Source: Viscum album
Taxonomy: Eukaryota; Streptophyta; Magnoliopsida; Santalales; Viscaceae
Reading direction: 5' to 3'
DNA: 64,000 nt
NCBI GenBank assembly: GCA_963277665.1
Contig: OY728160.1
Coordinates: forward strand, 44,066,605 to 44,130,604
Within the stretch, counting starts at the first letter, position 1. Every line of letters begins with the position of its first letter. This document shows, in pieces, positions 27,312 to 39,273 of the stretch. Both the position numbers and the translations under genes were made by a program. A model generated the notes under the pieces. The model did not search any database. It had not been told where the DNA came from and saw only the letters and a list, made by a program, of their open reading frames with translations.

Positions 27312-28701
27312 GATATTAAACTAGGAATGTAATTTAGTTCTTTCAATTGGGGGAGTGGTGGGATTGTAGCATAGACAATCAATGAGTTGGTTTACAAGGT
27401 TTAATTTTAATGAGGATGCTTTATAAACTTATAAGAATTAATGTATAAATTATTTTATTTAGAAATAATTATAATTATATTCATTAGTTTCTTTGGATGT
27501 GATTTCATGTTTTGGCCATATAATGATGTATTATAGTCTTGTCAACATTAATGTTCATTATAAGAGTTTTTTGAAGGTAGATAAATTGGAATAAAACAAT
27601 TATTGAGTTAAGAAATCACATATTTATAAAAATCATGGATTTGGATTTTATTTTTGTTTCATGTGATGTATGTGGTCTTCCCACATCAATAAATTTAACT
27701 ATTTAAATTTAATAATTTTTAGATAAATTATAATGCTTATAAATTTGTTTAACAAAATGATAGGGGCCATAGAGGGACCAAGTGCACTATCATGGTTCCT
27801 TATAAAGAGATGGATTAGGCATTTATTAGGATTATGTGTGATTTTATACATATGAACAATGATTGTTGAGAAATAAATGAATGAAAAAATAAAAACATAG
27901 AGATATTTTTACTTGGTGAAAATTGTGTATGTGTGGGTTTTTTACTTGGGTGTTAAGACAATGTAATCAGTGTTAGAAAGTTAGAATTCTTGTAATCCAT
28001 TATTATATTTAAGATGAGAATTTATATGAGTTATACATGAAAATGAGATGTGAGTACCCTAGTCGGAAGACCTAGTGTTTTGAGTAGACATGTTGAGTGA
28101 GAGGACTAACATTATGTGATTTGAAAATTATGTTGTGCCTCATGATAGCTTTTCAAGACAATTTTAGTGATGTGGGTGATATTATCTTAATAATGTCATT
28201 ATGTGTTAATGATACAAGGGGATTTCAATCCCTCACAGTGAATGGGTTTGACACGGGAGAAAATAGAGTTGTAGAATCAGCCATGTGTTGTGAAAAGTAT
28301 ATTAATAGACTATAAGGAAATTAATAGAATACATGTTAATATGTTGACCCAATAAAGTATGTATATTGTAAATGGTTATAAATGGTTGTGGGTTTCAACA
28401 AAGACTATGAAATGTCGATGGTACAGATATTACTTTAGTGATTTTAATAGTCCATGCACATAAGAGGTAAAACTTTGGATTCTGGGATGACTTTGGGTAG
28501 ATTTATGACTCCATTGAAATGCATATTATGGGTTTATTTGGATGGATAAAACTACCCACAATGATATATTTAGATATATGGGATTCCTCTGAAAAAATAT
28601 TTAAAACACTTATTTATGATAAATTTTAGTTTCGAAATCTTTAGAGAAGATCATTGGATTCATTGTTTTATCAATTTTTATAATCTTGGACATGATCCTA
28701 A

Positions 28702-28876
28702 AAATATGTGATTGGGGTTGAAACCCTCCATTCTGACCTCCAAGAATGGTTTGGATTTTCTTTGATTGGATCCTTTGATTCATGTGTATAATAGTTTTTT
28801 CAGTTGACATGTTCCATGGAATTGTGTACATGGGATGAACCCATCTCTGATGGACTCCTAGAATGATTTAGATTTC
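28702..28876. repeat. Two-copy duplication with a 118-bp period
   Basis: Bases 28,702-28,759 and 28,820-28,876 are clearly alike, sharing pieces such as CCTAGAATGATTTAGATTT against CCAAGAATGGTTTGGATTT. Only the first half of the period is preserved. No third copy was found on either side. Confidence 0.6.
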
Positions 28877-29535
28877 CAAGGTTGTGGCCATAGATATAAT
28901 CTATTTATTACAACGTTAATAAATTTAATTTTACATTATCTATTGTATCATATATTTGTATGATGATAATTTTTATTGTTACATACCATGATTATAGACA
29001 CTCTGATATTAGGTAAAGCGTGTTTCTCTAGATCCCTTATTTTTTCTTTGAACCAGAGGATCAATAGTGGAAATTTATATTTCATTTAATTAAATTTATT
29101 TCATTTATGAATCAAGGAATACTGCCTATAAACACTATGTTTGTTGGAAATGGATTATTCATCAATGGTAGTTCCATAATATTTTATACACATAACCTTC
29201 AAGGGAATACATAAATCATTGGTACCATAGTAGGGATCAATGTCTATTGGCTTAGATATGAAAGTGGCCCTAGTCTAAGTCATTCTTATTAATAGGATCA
29301 GGTGGGGTAATTAAATGGGTGAGGAAAGTATCTAGAACATTTAGTAATTTCATTTAAAAATTTGGGATTATAAAATGGGTGACCAGTCATTAAATGATTA
29401 TGTGACTGTTAGTTTTTTTGACTTTATTCATCATCACATTCATCTATTATAAGATAATATATTTATTTATATTACACAATATGATGATATTTATTCTTAT
29501 TGATGAAATTTGGATTAATATTGTTGTTATTGTGA

Positions 29536-29547
29536 ACTCTGATATCA
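29536..29547 (-). promoter_or_regulatory. Possible primer-binding site of an unresolved - strand element
   Basis: On the - strand this reads TGATATCAGAGT, which matches 10 of 12 bases of the plant initiator-Met site TGGTATCAGAGC. It is 3 bases from TGTAGTCCCCCAATAG on the + strand, which could be the end of an LTR read in reverse, and 3 bases is the spacer used by all three elements in this window. No partner LTR was found, so this may be chance or a fragment. Confidence 0.3.
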
Positions 29548-32276
29548 TAGTGTAGTCCCCCAATAGTATCAATTGAAACCTATACTATTAGATTGAAACT
29601 TATTGTATACTGGGAGGCTAGACTAAGGTCCCACATAGGAATTATCATTTTAAAGAGTCGTTATTTGTTCCTATAATATGGTGGTACATCACACGTATAT
29701 CATTCCTATACCATTCATTAAATAATAATATACTCATAATCATGAATGAAACATAAAAATTAATCATATATTAATATTATACATGAAAGAAACTCTTGAA
29801 AAAGAATATATTTCATATACATGATGTAATGAATATTCTTGTGAAAACAACTAGATGTTCTCAAAATATTTAAGGAAAATATAATTTTATAAATTAAATA
29901 TTTTCATGAAAATAAAATGGTTTATCGAGAGAAAAAATTTACGCATGGGGAACCAATAAGAATTTTTAAAAAATATAATAATTTTTTATATAATACATAT
30001 TGGTGGCATAGAAATCATCTCAAAAAAGTAAAATAATTTTTATCACTAATAATTATAATGGTATACATTAATTAAAAATCATATATAATATATTTAAAGA
30101 GAATGATATAAAATAAACCATAAAATGGATAATTTGAATTAAAGAATTGTTTTATGAGTCCCCCTAATAAACATTACAGAGTTTGAAATTGGAATAAATA
30201 TATGAGATTATTTATTACAGACATGTAAATCTATGTAAATTTTTCTTCTATTGAGGAAATACATGTGTATTATTCTTAAATATTATCATAAGAAGGGAAT
30301 TATTCATAAAAGGGGAATCTTATAGATATCCCTTTATGAAAATTTTAAGCTATTACTTAATAATTAATATTTGATGTCTCAAAAATTGATTATGTATTTT
30401 CCATGAAAAGTGTAACTACCCATAAATTCATTAAGGTATTACTCATTCTTTGATTGAAATCTTTAATTTAATCTAGGATAAAATTCACTACAATATATGG
30501 ATGGTCCCATGACTATTATTGTCTTGTTTGGAGCACATATTTTTTACCAATGGGATACCAAAATGGTGTTCATGTTCACTGGAATTCATGAATCCAACTC
30601 CTTGTAGTTATTTCTATCCTTGTGGGGTCGAATAGTGATGCAATAAAATCCCAATAGTTTTTCTAAAATAGTACAACTATAGGAACACAATCTTTTATGA
30701 AACTGTAGACTTTTGATAGTGTAATTTCACATGGTTTTGCTTATTTAATAATCTATTCACATTAACAGCATGGATTAATTACTTGTGTAATGTAATATAC
30801 ATTATTTGTGAATGGTTTTCCAAACCAATCAAAAAAACCTATGCCTCCAATTTTTAGGGTGAAATTAAATTTTCCTAATAAAAATTGTATTTACTATTTC
30901 ATTTCCCTCCTTGTTTTCTCCATCATATTTTTATCTTTTTCTCCTCCAGTGATCTAATTTACCCCTCTATCTTAGATTATTGATAGCTCTCCTTCCGAAA
31001 CTACATGCCATGATCCATCAAAAGTATTAGATCTATATCAATAATATTGACTATCATCTTGATTCTAATCTATGTTTATCTTTGGATCCATTACTCAATA
31101 TATGTGGATGTTATTTTTTCTTATAATTAGGTATTTGAATAGTTTCATGGATTTCCCTCAACCAACATCGATTCTAATGCGTCCATATGATGGGGAGTCC
31201 TTATTTTTCCTAATTTAGGTTGTATCATCCTTTTCACCAATCATTTTGGGTTTCTTCATAGCTTTTTGTTGTACCTCACTCCATCCTTTTCCACTTGTCA
31301 CCTTTCAATGATTTATTAAAATTAAATTGATCTACACAACTTTTAAAACTCATGTTGATCCTTTTTTTATATATTAGTGGACGTACACCTCATATATAGG
31401 AACCCCTTGGGTGATCGAAATTGGACTTCCTAATATAAATGGATTTTTAAATTCCCATAATGAATTCTAAGAATACTGATTATATTTATTATTGGATCAT
31501 CTAATATTTTATAACTAATTAACTAAACAAAAAACCCTCTTATGTTTTTGGATTATCTCATACTTTTAATTTTCTATGTAAGAAATATCCTTAATAAACA
31601 TTTCACCTTCTAAATAAACCATAGATATTTATATTGGTATTTTACACATTTCAATTAATTAAATGCAATATTTTAAATAAATTTTATGTTCATGATTTAT
31701 TTATTCATTAAAATAAATATAATTGATTAGTTGATGGGATGAATAAGTGGTGGTAAAGAGATGACATTTTATTGCCTAATTAAATTCCAAATGTGAATGA
31801 TAATTATTTATTGGAATTAGAATTGACTAGTAAGAAACATGAGAGGTAAAGCCTCTTTAATTACATTATAATCATGATTAATCCATAGAATAACCATTGT
31901 AATGATATTCAATGGTATATTATTCCTGATGATAGCATTATCCCTTACTACAATTTTTGATCATGACGTCTCACACCATTTACACTATTTATACGGTGGG
32001 AATGATGAAACATGTCCACTGTTTGAGTGTAAACATGATGGCTTACTCACCATCAAATGTTTTAATCATTAATTTTATAAATATTCATGTGCTGTAGGGC
32101 ATGAAACCTCTTAAATGAGATTATAGGCTCATTAGAATGGTTAGGGATGTTATAGTTACTCCAGATCCTTCCCAAAACTAATATTCCACATGTATAGCCA
32201 CCTACATTTGTATGTACTTGGTCTATATTGGTGGATTAAGAATATAAATAATATATATAAATATATAAATTGTTAC

Positions 32277-32280
32277 TATA

Positions 32281-32299
<19 letters not shown>
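32277..32299. repeat. (TA)n microsatellite in the left LTR of the old element
   Basis: It sits 1,866 bases from the LTR start; its partner in the right LTR sits 1,846 bases from that LTR's start. The equal offset supports the LTR pairing. Confidence 0.9.
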
Positions 32300-32311
<12 letters not shown>

Positions 32312-32823
32312 TCTGATCATACATTCTTCTCATCCATCAGCTGATGTTCGTAGAGATACAAGGTGTCTAATAGGAACATGAGTGAACTGTCATTTAATTA
32401 TTCAGTATTTCCTTCTACTGTATTTATTCATAGAAATTGTTTAGTTATGAGTAAGATTTGGATTACTTATTGACACAATTTTTGGTGTCTTAATGGGATT
32501 TTATCTCAAACCCATGTCAAGCCGCATTGTGTACATGAGTGGATATTTTTTCAGGTACGAGTAGGGGTATTCTCCCAATTAGTTGTATTTGATATGATTT
32601 ACTTATATATGGACCTTAGGAGTAGAGGATGAATGATTCACTCAAGATGATAGTGGAGCTTTTTTTTCCTTCTTGTTAATTTTTTACTTTTACATACGAA
32701 TTATTTTATATACATATAAAATTTCTACATTTTTATGACATCATGAAATGCATCCATGTATATGACATTACCTATTGGATCTGATTATTTCTACATTTTT
32801 CAATTATTCATTCTTCCACTTCA

Positions 32824-32828
32824 TTATA
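32824..32828. repeat. Target-site duplication of the nested element, left copy (TTATA)
   Basis: Perfect match to TTATA at 43,348-43,352. It fixes both ends of the inserted element to the base. Confidence 0.93.
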
Positions 32829-33916
32829 TGTCACGACCCGCCCCAGTGGGGCCTGAGCTACAACTCCCCAAGCCCACCTCCAATAGGCCAGAGGCTGGTG
32901 ACTAGAGCTGAGTAGGCATGCTGCTAACATGGGAGGCATTGCCTATAAACCTGTACACACACACACTCATCTCCAAGACCACAAAGCTGAAAAGTAAAAA
33001 CTACTAAAAGGAATAGATGCATGCATACACTAAAACCCAGCCACAGAGTATGATAGTAATGTAAAGATCAAGAAAGTAAAACCCTAGGCCAAAAGTACAA
33101 TCACACTAAGAGAAAGTCTGTAACAAAGTCCAACCTGTAAGGAAAGGTACTGGGATTGCAATTTGTAGTCATAGGAACATACCTCGGCCCTCCTGATCTC
33201 ACTGAGCACTGTCCGGTCCTGGTCCACCTAGAATCTTGTCAAAGGCTCACTCGTCTGCACAAGACACGACACGTGTGGGAAAAGGCCGTGCAGGGGTGAG
33301 TATAACAATACCCAGTAGAACACCTAGAAACCACAAAGGAAATACAATAAGGGAAAATACCACAAGGAAAGATACAGTCAGCTCTACACAGTATATGACT
33401 ACCGAACATATAACATGAATATCCAGATATACTCATACACAAACGACCATCATGATACCACCACTAGGATCCAGCTTGAAGATCATACTAAGCATGAAAA
33501 AAGGAGAACACACTCCTAGGTTGGAAGAGAGAGATGTGAAATACTCATTCCGGGAGAACAAACTCCACAAGTACTATGAGAACATGATGCTCAGATGAGG
33601 ATCATGGCCAAGTCATGGGGTGATTCCGACAACTAAGTTTGAGCTAATCCGCTAAGCAGAGGATCGACGCCTGGGTAAAGTTGGTCTTTTCGATAAAAAT
33701 AACTCTACCTAGGGTTCCAGGAATGAATAGAGGATCCAGCTCTAAGTCTCATAGAGGGGATTCCAACAACTCTATTCAGGAAGTCCTGCTGAAGGGATCA
33801 TACTCCTGTATAAAGGAAATGATACGAGAACCTTTAGGGAAAAGACCAAGGGTACGAACCCAAAGAAAACTATTCCAAGTCACAGAAGTCAAGTATCTCA
33901 AGCCTTCAAGAATTTA

Positions 33917-34210
33917 TTACACGGCGTAAAGTATGGTTACATGTCGTGTTCCTTGACCCCAGGTACTGCCTGTGTAAACGACCCGTGTTGTCTGTCCGGT
34001 CTGTGGAAAACTCAACTACATGGCATGTAGAAAAGTAAACCCCGTGTTCCAGACTCTGAGTACTTCCCATGTAAACGGCTCGTGTCACTCGTCTTGTCGG
34101 TTAGAAAGTAACTACACGACGTGTAGAAGGATCACACACCATGTCCGAGCACCTGGGGCTCGCTCCGTGTATGTTGGCCAAGTGCTCGTACACGGTCTCT
34201 GCCCATTTCT
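33917..34210. repeat. Tandem array of about 97 bp, three units (left-hand LTR)
   Basis: Units start at 33,917 (TTACACGGCG), 34,016 (CTACATGGCA) and 34,112 (CTACACGACG), with periods of 99 and 96. The third is partial. Each unit carries several CGTGT/ACACG words. The same array, with the same periods, occurs in the other LTR. Confidence 0.8.
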
Positions 34211-34223
34211 GTGTCACCTTCCC

Positions 34224-34441
34224 ATGTACCAGTACACAGGGAATCTCGTGTATCTAGCTGGGTCTGGCTGGGGAAGGGTATACATGTTGTTTCCTTGGCC
34301 GTGTACCCAACCTGTGTCCGTGTCGCCTAATCGTGTACCAGTACATGGGGTATCCCGTGTATCTGGCCAGGTCTGGCCAGGGAAGGGTATACACGGTGTG
34401 TCCTTGGTCGTGTACCCTACCCGTGTCCGTGTACTCCCGAA
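34224..34441. repeat. Tandem array of 109 bp, two units (left-hand LTR)
   Basis: Units begin at 34,224 and 34,333 with ATGTACCAGTACAC / GTGTACCAGTACAT and share GTCTGGCCAGGGAAGGG-like cores. Since 109 is not a multiple of three, the overlapping open frames here are a by-product of the repeat and high GC. Confidence 0.88.
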
Positions 34442-35654
34442 TTAAAAGCCAGGTAAATCTGTCGATGAACACAGACCATGTAGCCCATACTACACAGCGT
34501 GTAGTCGGTAAAATTCCAGAACACCGTCTTCTTCCATGCACTTCGGTCGATCTTCCGGATCCGCAATCCCTTATCCGTTCAACCCGATACTCCAGGGTTT
34601 GGTTCGGATCTTCATACGAACACCGCAATGGGGGTTTTTGGCCTTTAAAACGGATCATAAACTTCGAACCATTCATCCAAAGAAAAACTCCCGAAAACTC
34701 ATAACTCTCGATCCGTTCTGAATCGTCCGCCGATATCGCCGTCGCACCTTCATGACACCGCTCTGGGGTTGGATCCGCAGTTTGGGATCATTGCGTCGCA
34801 GAATGGATGCGCAACAATCCGTCATTCATCGCCCCATGAAGAATGTGAAGAACTCGAAGAAAAGAAAGGGAGAAATCCAAAGAAACAAAACTGAGGAACG
34901 AACCTCCGCCGTCATTCGACATGGCATTGATCCGCTCCCGTTAATGGGATTAAACGGAGCATAAAATCAACAACAATGGATTAACATGGATCAATCTCCC
35001 AAAAATCCCCACAAAAATCCCATCCCGCAAGAACGATCGATCTGTGGACTAATCTATTTGTGGATTATCCCACATTCATATTAGAAATCAAAAATGGGGA
35101 TGAAATCACAAAAAAACATCCTACTTGGATTCCACGGCGTTCGTCGGCAATGATCCAATCGTTGTGTCGTCATTACCACGTTGGGAGGTTTCCTCATAGC
35201 CTCCAGAGCCACCAAGGGTTTCAGGGTTATGAGGTTTTTAACCTAGGACGATTGCGCCAAACTTTAATTAAAAGGATAAGGTATATCTGTTACAGCAGAT
35301 TTAAAATATTTCGCTACAGAATAAAATATTTTTATTTAAATATTTTATTACTCTTACGTCCCAAAAACTGGATTCAACTACCGACCTACGCCGGCCAATG
35401 TTAGGCCTTCCCTATGGTAAAATTGATATTCCGAACCCAACGGTGCCCTAAAATTTTTTATCCGACCACCCGTTTGGGAGTTATTATACTTTCTCTGTAA
35501 AACTGCACATGCACGTAATTTAATTATTAAATTAAATTCAAACATTTGTTCTGGGATCACCGGGCCTCGGAACTTCACACCGTCTCAGAGCCTGGTCTTG
35601 AATGAATTCTCATATAATATTAAAATAATACATGGAAAAATCCAGGACATTACA

Positions 35655-35668
35655 TAACACCCACCTTA
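35655..35668 (-). promoter_or_regulatory. Polypurine tract of the nested element
   Basis: On the - strand TAAGGTGGGTGTTA directly precedes the 3' LTR. It is G-rich and placed as expected, although two T/A changes interrupt the purines. Confidence 0.65.
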
Positions 35669-35702
35669 GGTATTTTACGTCCCCAAAAAGCCAAAACAAT
35701 GG

Positions 35703-36215
35703 CTACTCAAAAAGATGTGGGTATTGCACGTGAATCTGATCCTCCCGCTCCCACGTGCTCTCCTGGAGATTCTCATGCAGCCAACGGACACACACTAAGA
35801 GAATAACTCATCCATGAAAGATATTCTCCTTTAGATCCTTGATCTCCACTGGGAACTCTACAAAGGTCGACCAATCATCGATGCCCAACCCACCCCAGTC
35901 GATAACGTGTGATGGATCGTGCACTTACCTCCTTAGTTGCGACACATGGAAGACGTTGTGTACCCGATCCATATGAGGAGGTAGAGCCAAGTGATACTCC
36001 ACCTCGCCAACTCTACTCAGAATCTGAAAAGGGTCGATGAACCTTGGAGATAGCTTGTCGCCTCGGGCAAATCTCTGCAATCCCCTTCGAGGTGAGACCT
36101 GAAGCAACACATGGTCTTCTTCCTCGAACTCCAAGGGCCTCCTCCTTCTATCGGTATAAGACTTTTACTGACTCTGTGCGGTCTTCATCCGCTCCTGGAT
36201 GACCTGCACCTTCTC
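35703..36215 (-). pseudogene. Integrase C-terminal domain and chromodomain-like tail (nested element)
   Basis: The frame at 36,134-35,925 reads ...KLSPRFIDPFQILSRVGE... and ...VHNVFHVSQLRR, the conserved end of gypsy integrases that binds DNA. After one stop the same frame continues with VHDPSHVIDW and ends with STWEREDQIHVQYPHLFE before a TAG at 35,703-35,705. That tail corresponds to the post-integrase chromodomain-like module of Tekay/Del chromoviruses, thought to guide insertion to heterochromatin. There is another stop inside the tail (after NIFHG). I see the motif match directly; the targeting role is family knowledge. Confidence 0.82.
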
Positions 36216-37178
36216 TGTAGTAGCTCTCACCATCTCTGGGCCCATAAGTGCTGACTCTCCTGGGTCAGTCCAGCAAAGCGTTGACTTGTAAGGCCACCAG
36301 TACAGAGCCTAAAATGGTGCCATTCCAATAGTATAATGATAAATACTTTTGTAAGAAAATTACACTATTGTTTGGTGATCCTCCCATCTATGAACGAAGT
36401 CAAGAATGAAAGCTCGAAGCATATCCTCGATGACCTGGATGGTCCGCTCTGTCTCACCATCAGTATAGGGATGAAACGATGTGCTCAATCCCAACTGAGT
36501 CCCAAAATCTTCCTCCAATCCCTTCCACAACCCGGATGTGAAATGAGAATCACGATCTGAGATAATTGTGGATGGCACGTCATGAATTCAAACTATCACC
36601 TGCACGTAGAGGCATCCCAAGCTCTCTACTGAATTCTGCTCCCGTATGGTTAGGAAGTGGTCCGACTTTGTGAGTCGATCAATGATCACCTAGATGGCAT
36701 CATGTCCCCTGGATGTACGTGGTAATCCCGTCACGAAGTCCATGGATATCCCATCCCACTTCCACTCTGGCACCTCAAGGGGCTGAGTCAAGCCTACTGG
36801 CACCTGGTGCTCAACCTTTACTTTCTGAAAAGTAAGGCACCGAGAAACAAACTCTGCCACACACTTTTTCATTCCTGGCCACCAGAACTGACGTCGAAGG
36901 TCCTGATACATCTTTCCCATGCTTGGATGCACCTCCATAGGGTATCTATGGAACTCCCTTAGAACCTCCTCCCACAACATCACTAGTACTATTGTACGCC
37001 CTCTAAAAAGAACAATGTGCTCCCCACCTTCTAAATATCCATCAGCCGCAACACCTGTAGATATTTGAGCACGTAGAGTCTCACAGCTAGATTCCTTGCA
37101 TTGTGCTTCCCTGACTCGATGTAGGAGTGGAGGGGTAACAACCATCGACTGAAGGTAATCTCCCACATCTCTATCCAT
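36216..37178 (-). pseudogene. Integrase zinc-binding and catalytic domains (nested element)
   Basis: The frame at 37,178-36,690 holds the zinc region: HRYPMEVHPSMGKMYQDL, WWPGMKK and SRCLTFQ. The two histidines and first cysteine of the HHCC finger remain, but the second cysteine is Phe. The catalytic core follows: Asp in SMDFVTGLP (36,738-36,740), Asp in SDRDSHF (36,555-36,557) and Glu in DGETERT (36,447-36,449). The last two are separated by 35 residues, the classic DD35E spacing. The catalytic triad is thus still readable, but stops interrupt the frame near 36,690 and 36,360. The enzyme would insert the element's cDNA into the genome. Confidence 0.88.
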
Positions 37179-37780
37179 GAAGGATTACTGTAAAGAGGCC
37201 AACTTCCTCGTTGCCTCATCCAGCAACTGCGAACTAGATTTTCTGCTGAGAGCATCAGCCACTACGTTCCCCATCCCAGGTGTGTAAACGATCTCAAAGT
37301 CATAATCCTAGAGGAACTCAAGCCATCACCTCTATCTCAAATTCAGATCCTTTTGAGAAAAGATATATATGAGACTATTGGGATCAGAGTAGATGGTAAA
37401 CTGCTCACCCATCAGGTAGTGACGCCACATCTTCAATGCAAAGACTACCACTGCCAAATCAAGATCATGGGTCATGTAGTTCTTCTCGTGTGGCCTCAAC
37501 TAACGTGAGACATAGGCAATCACCACTTACCTATGCATCAAGACACAACCAAGCCCAGTTCCTAATGCATCGCAGAACAGTACGTACTCGACACCCTCCT
37601 CCGATAATCTCAAGATCGGGGAACTTGTTAAACTCTATCTAAACTATTGGAAAGCCTACTGGAATCTCTTAGTCCACACAAAAGGATGCCCTTTCAGTTC
37701 AAAGATGTCATGGGTGATACAATTCTGTAGAAATCAATGATGAATCTCCGATAGTATCTTTCCAACCCAAGGAAGCTCCG
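37179..37780 (-). pseudogene. RNase H domain and RH-integrase linker (nested element)
   Basis: The - strand contains DYDFEIVYTPGMGN then VADALSRKSS (about 37,240-37,310), the standard end of gypsy RNase H, which removes the RNA template. A TAA follows ...RKLASLQ just before the integrase frame. Upstream, the region from about 37,780 matches the end of RT (FLGLERYYRRF). Several stops occur, and the frame differs from that of the RT motif near 38,000, so at least one frameshift lies between. Confidence 0.75.
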
Positions 37781-38520
37781 TACCTTCATCATGCTCTGTG
37801 GTGGCTCCTGTGCTAGCACTGCCTCCACCTTGGCTGGGTCCACTGCTACCCCATCTTCTGAGATAACATGTCCCAGAAAGTAGACCTCATGTAACCATAA
37901 TTGACTATTCGAGAGTTTCGTATAAAACTAGTACTATCGGAGTGTGTCCAGAACCATCCTTAGGTGTCTCGCGTGATCCTCCTCAGACACAGAGTACACA
38001 AGGATATCATAGATGAAGACCACTACAAACCGGTCTAGATAGGGCTAAAAGATCCGGTTCATGAGTCTCATGAACACTTCCAGGGCGTTCGTCACGCCGA
38101 ACGGATCAGTAATTACTCATAGTGACCTTAACAGCATCTGAAATCCATCTTCGGTATATCCTCATCCCGTACTCGCAACTGGTGATAGCCTGATCGTAGA
38201 TCAACCTTCGAGAACCATTATGCCTCTATCAACTGGTCGAAGAGGTCATCGATCCTCAGTAGTGGGTACTTGTTCTTCACGGTAACCTGATTCAAGCTCC
38301 AGTAATCCACACATAGCCTCAAGATCCCTTCTGCCTTCTTGGAAAACAGCACTGGGGCTACCCAGGGTGAAACGCCGGTTCTCACAAAGCCCTTCTTCTG
38401 CAAGTCGTTCAGCTGCACTCTCAGCTCACGAAGCTCTGCAGGAGCCATCCGATATGCTGATGTTTATATCGGTGTTGTCCCGGATTGTAACTCAATGCAG
38501 AAATATATCTCCCGATGAGG
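37781..38520 (-). pseudogene. Reverse transcriptase domain (nested element), damaged active site
   Basis: RT starts with LPPHREIYFCIELQSGTTPI, then a stop (38,464-38,466), then [10 protein letters not shown] and, at 38,448-38,218, [18 protein letters not shown] and [15 protein letters not shown], all typical gypsy RT. SKVDLRSGYHQLRV follows. Near 38,105 the frame shifts, and the reading continues as PFGVTNA and [13 protein letters not shown] (37,991-38,029). That motif normally carries two adjacent aspartates; here the first is Tyr, so catalysis would be lost. RT would copy element RNA into DNA. This domain is in the same frame as gag and protease upstream of the shift. Confidence 0.9.
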
Positions 38521-39273
38521 AGGTAGCCCGGAGACATCCTCCAGAAATATGTCCTTGTACTCAGCCACTACTACTGGAAACTGGAAACTCATAACATCTA
38601 TTGTGCCAAGTTCTAGGCTATCCAACTGATGTGAAATCGGTTTTTCCCTCCTATGCACGAGTCCATCATGTGCTGCATGGGTCTCTCTTTCACCAAAAAA
38701 AGAGAACCTCGTTCCATCACTACGGACACATCGTACCCTTCGCCTAAAACAGTTGATCTGGGCATGAACTGTGGATATCCATTCCATAATAAGAATGACA
38801 TCATAATTCCTTGACGCTACCACCATGAGGTTCCAACTGAAACTCTCACCTCCAAGGGTCAGGTCACACTGTCTACAGAGGTGTGTGATCTCTGAATCTT
38901 CTCCAGTCGGTGTTTCTAAGCGTAAGGGTCGAGCCAACGGCTTAACTGGAATCTCAAGGTCTCGAACAAGATAAGAATCTAGAAAGGAATGACTAGCACC
39001 TGTGTCTATCAATACATCAGCCAAAGTAGAAAAGACACAGATAGTACATCTAATAATTCCGGGAGTACCTGGGTCATAAGCCTTTGCCACCTGCAGATGT
39101 CCCTGCCTCTGTCCATCGGCTCCCTGAGCCTGGGGTGGACCTCCTGGGGGTGGTGGTGGAAAGGGGTCAAAATGCCGACCACCTCTAGCTGCTCTCCTAG
39201 CTCCTCTACTGCATCTGCCGCCTCGCAGATCTATCTTCTCCACACATTGCCTCTGCCTCGGTGGTCCATCCAC
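38521..39273 (-). pseudogene. Aspartic protease domain (nested element)
   Basis: Part of the open frame 39,273-38,464 (269 codons), the longest in the window. A Pro/Gly/Arg-rich linker from gag leads into VLIDTGASHSF, with the catalytic DTG at 38,998-39,006, and later YDVILIMEWIS, which matches the conserved second half-motif of gypsy proteases; its usual Gly and Asp appear as Ile and Glu. The enzyme cleaves the polyprotein into its parts. The frame is uninterrupted here, so this is the best preserved segment. Confidence 0.92.

Larger units (their letters stand above)
23925..30410. other. Unassigned degenerate DNA between two elements
   Basis: AT-rich with somewhat GC-richer patches at about 23,930-25,100 and 26,580-26,880. 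Frames are short and broken and no protein motif was recognised on either strand. The largest frames (25,544-25,825 +, 28,097-28,315 +, 28,610-28,831 -) look like chance openings. It contains a pentanucleotide run, a spaced duplication and a PBS-like site, listed separately. Confidence 0.45.
30411..32828 (+). repeat. Left LTR of the old element, first part
   Basis: Starts with TGTAACTACCCATAA, like many chromovirus LTRs, and stops where the - strand element was inserted. It matches 49,152 onward. Examples are the GGTGAAATTA block (about 30,860 against 49,600), CAACCAACATCGA (about 31,160 against 49,906) and the TA run at 32,277-32,299 (against 50,998-51,019). The exact start base is inferred from the TG terminus and the matching total LTR length. 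Confidence 0.75.
32829..35654 (-). repeat. 3' LTR of the nested element (left-hand copy)
   Basis: Begins TGTCACGACCCG on the + strand and ends GGACATTACA. Both LTRs share a CA microsatellite near the start (about 32,955), two tandem-repeat arrays (33,917-34,210 and 34,224-34,441) and an ATTTAATTATTAAATTAAAT palindromic stretch near 35,517-35,536. Frames at 33,236-34,721 on both strands arise from these repeats and are not genes. Confidence 0.94.

Noticed and set aside
29628..29679. GTCCCACATAG followed 33 bases later by TATAATAT, resembling the upstream element and TATA box of a plant snRNA gene
   Set aside because: One mismatch in the element, and no U1, U2, U4 or U5-like sequence follows at the expected start. 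The motif also occurs widely in plant repeats.
34020..34721. Overlapping open frames of 60-141 codons on both strands in the left-hand LTR of the nested element
   Set aside because: They lie in GC-richer tandem arrays, are open on both strands at once, and have no known domain. The 109-base period shifts frame between units.
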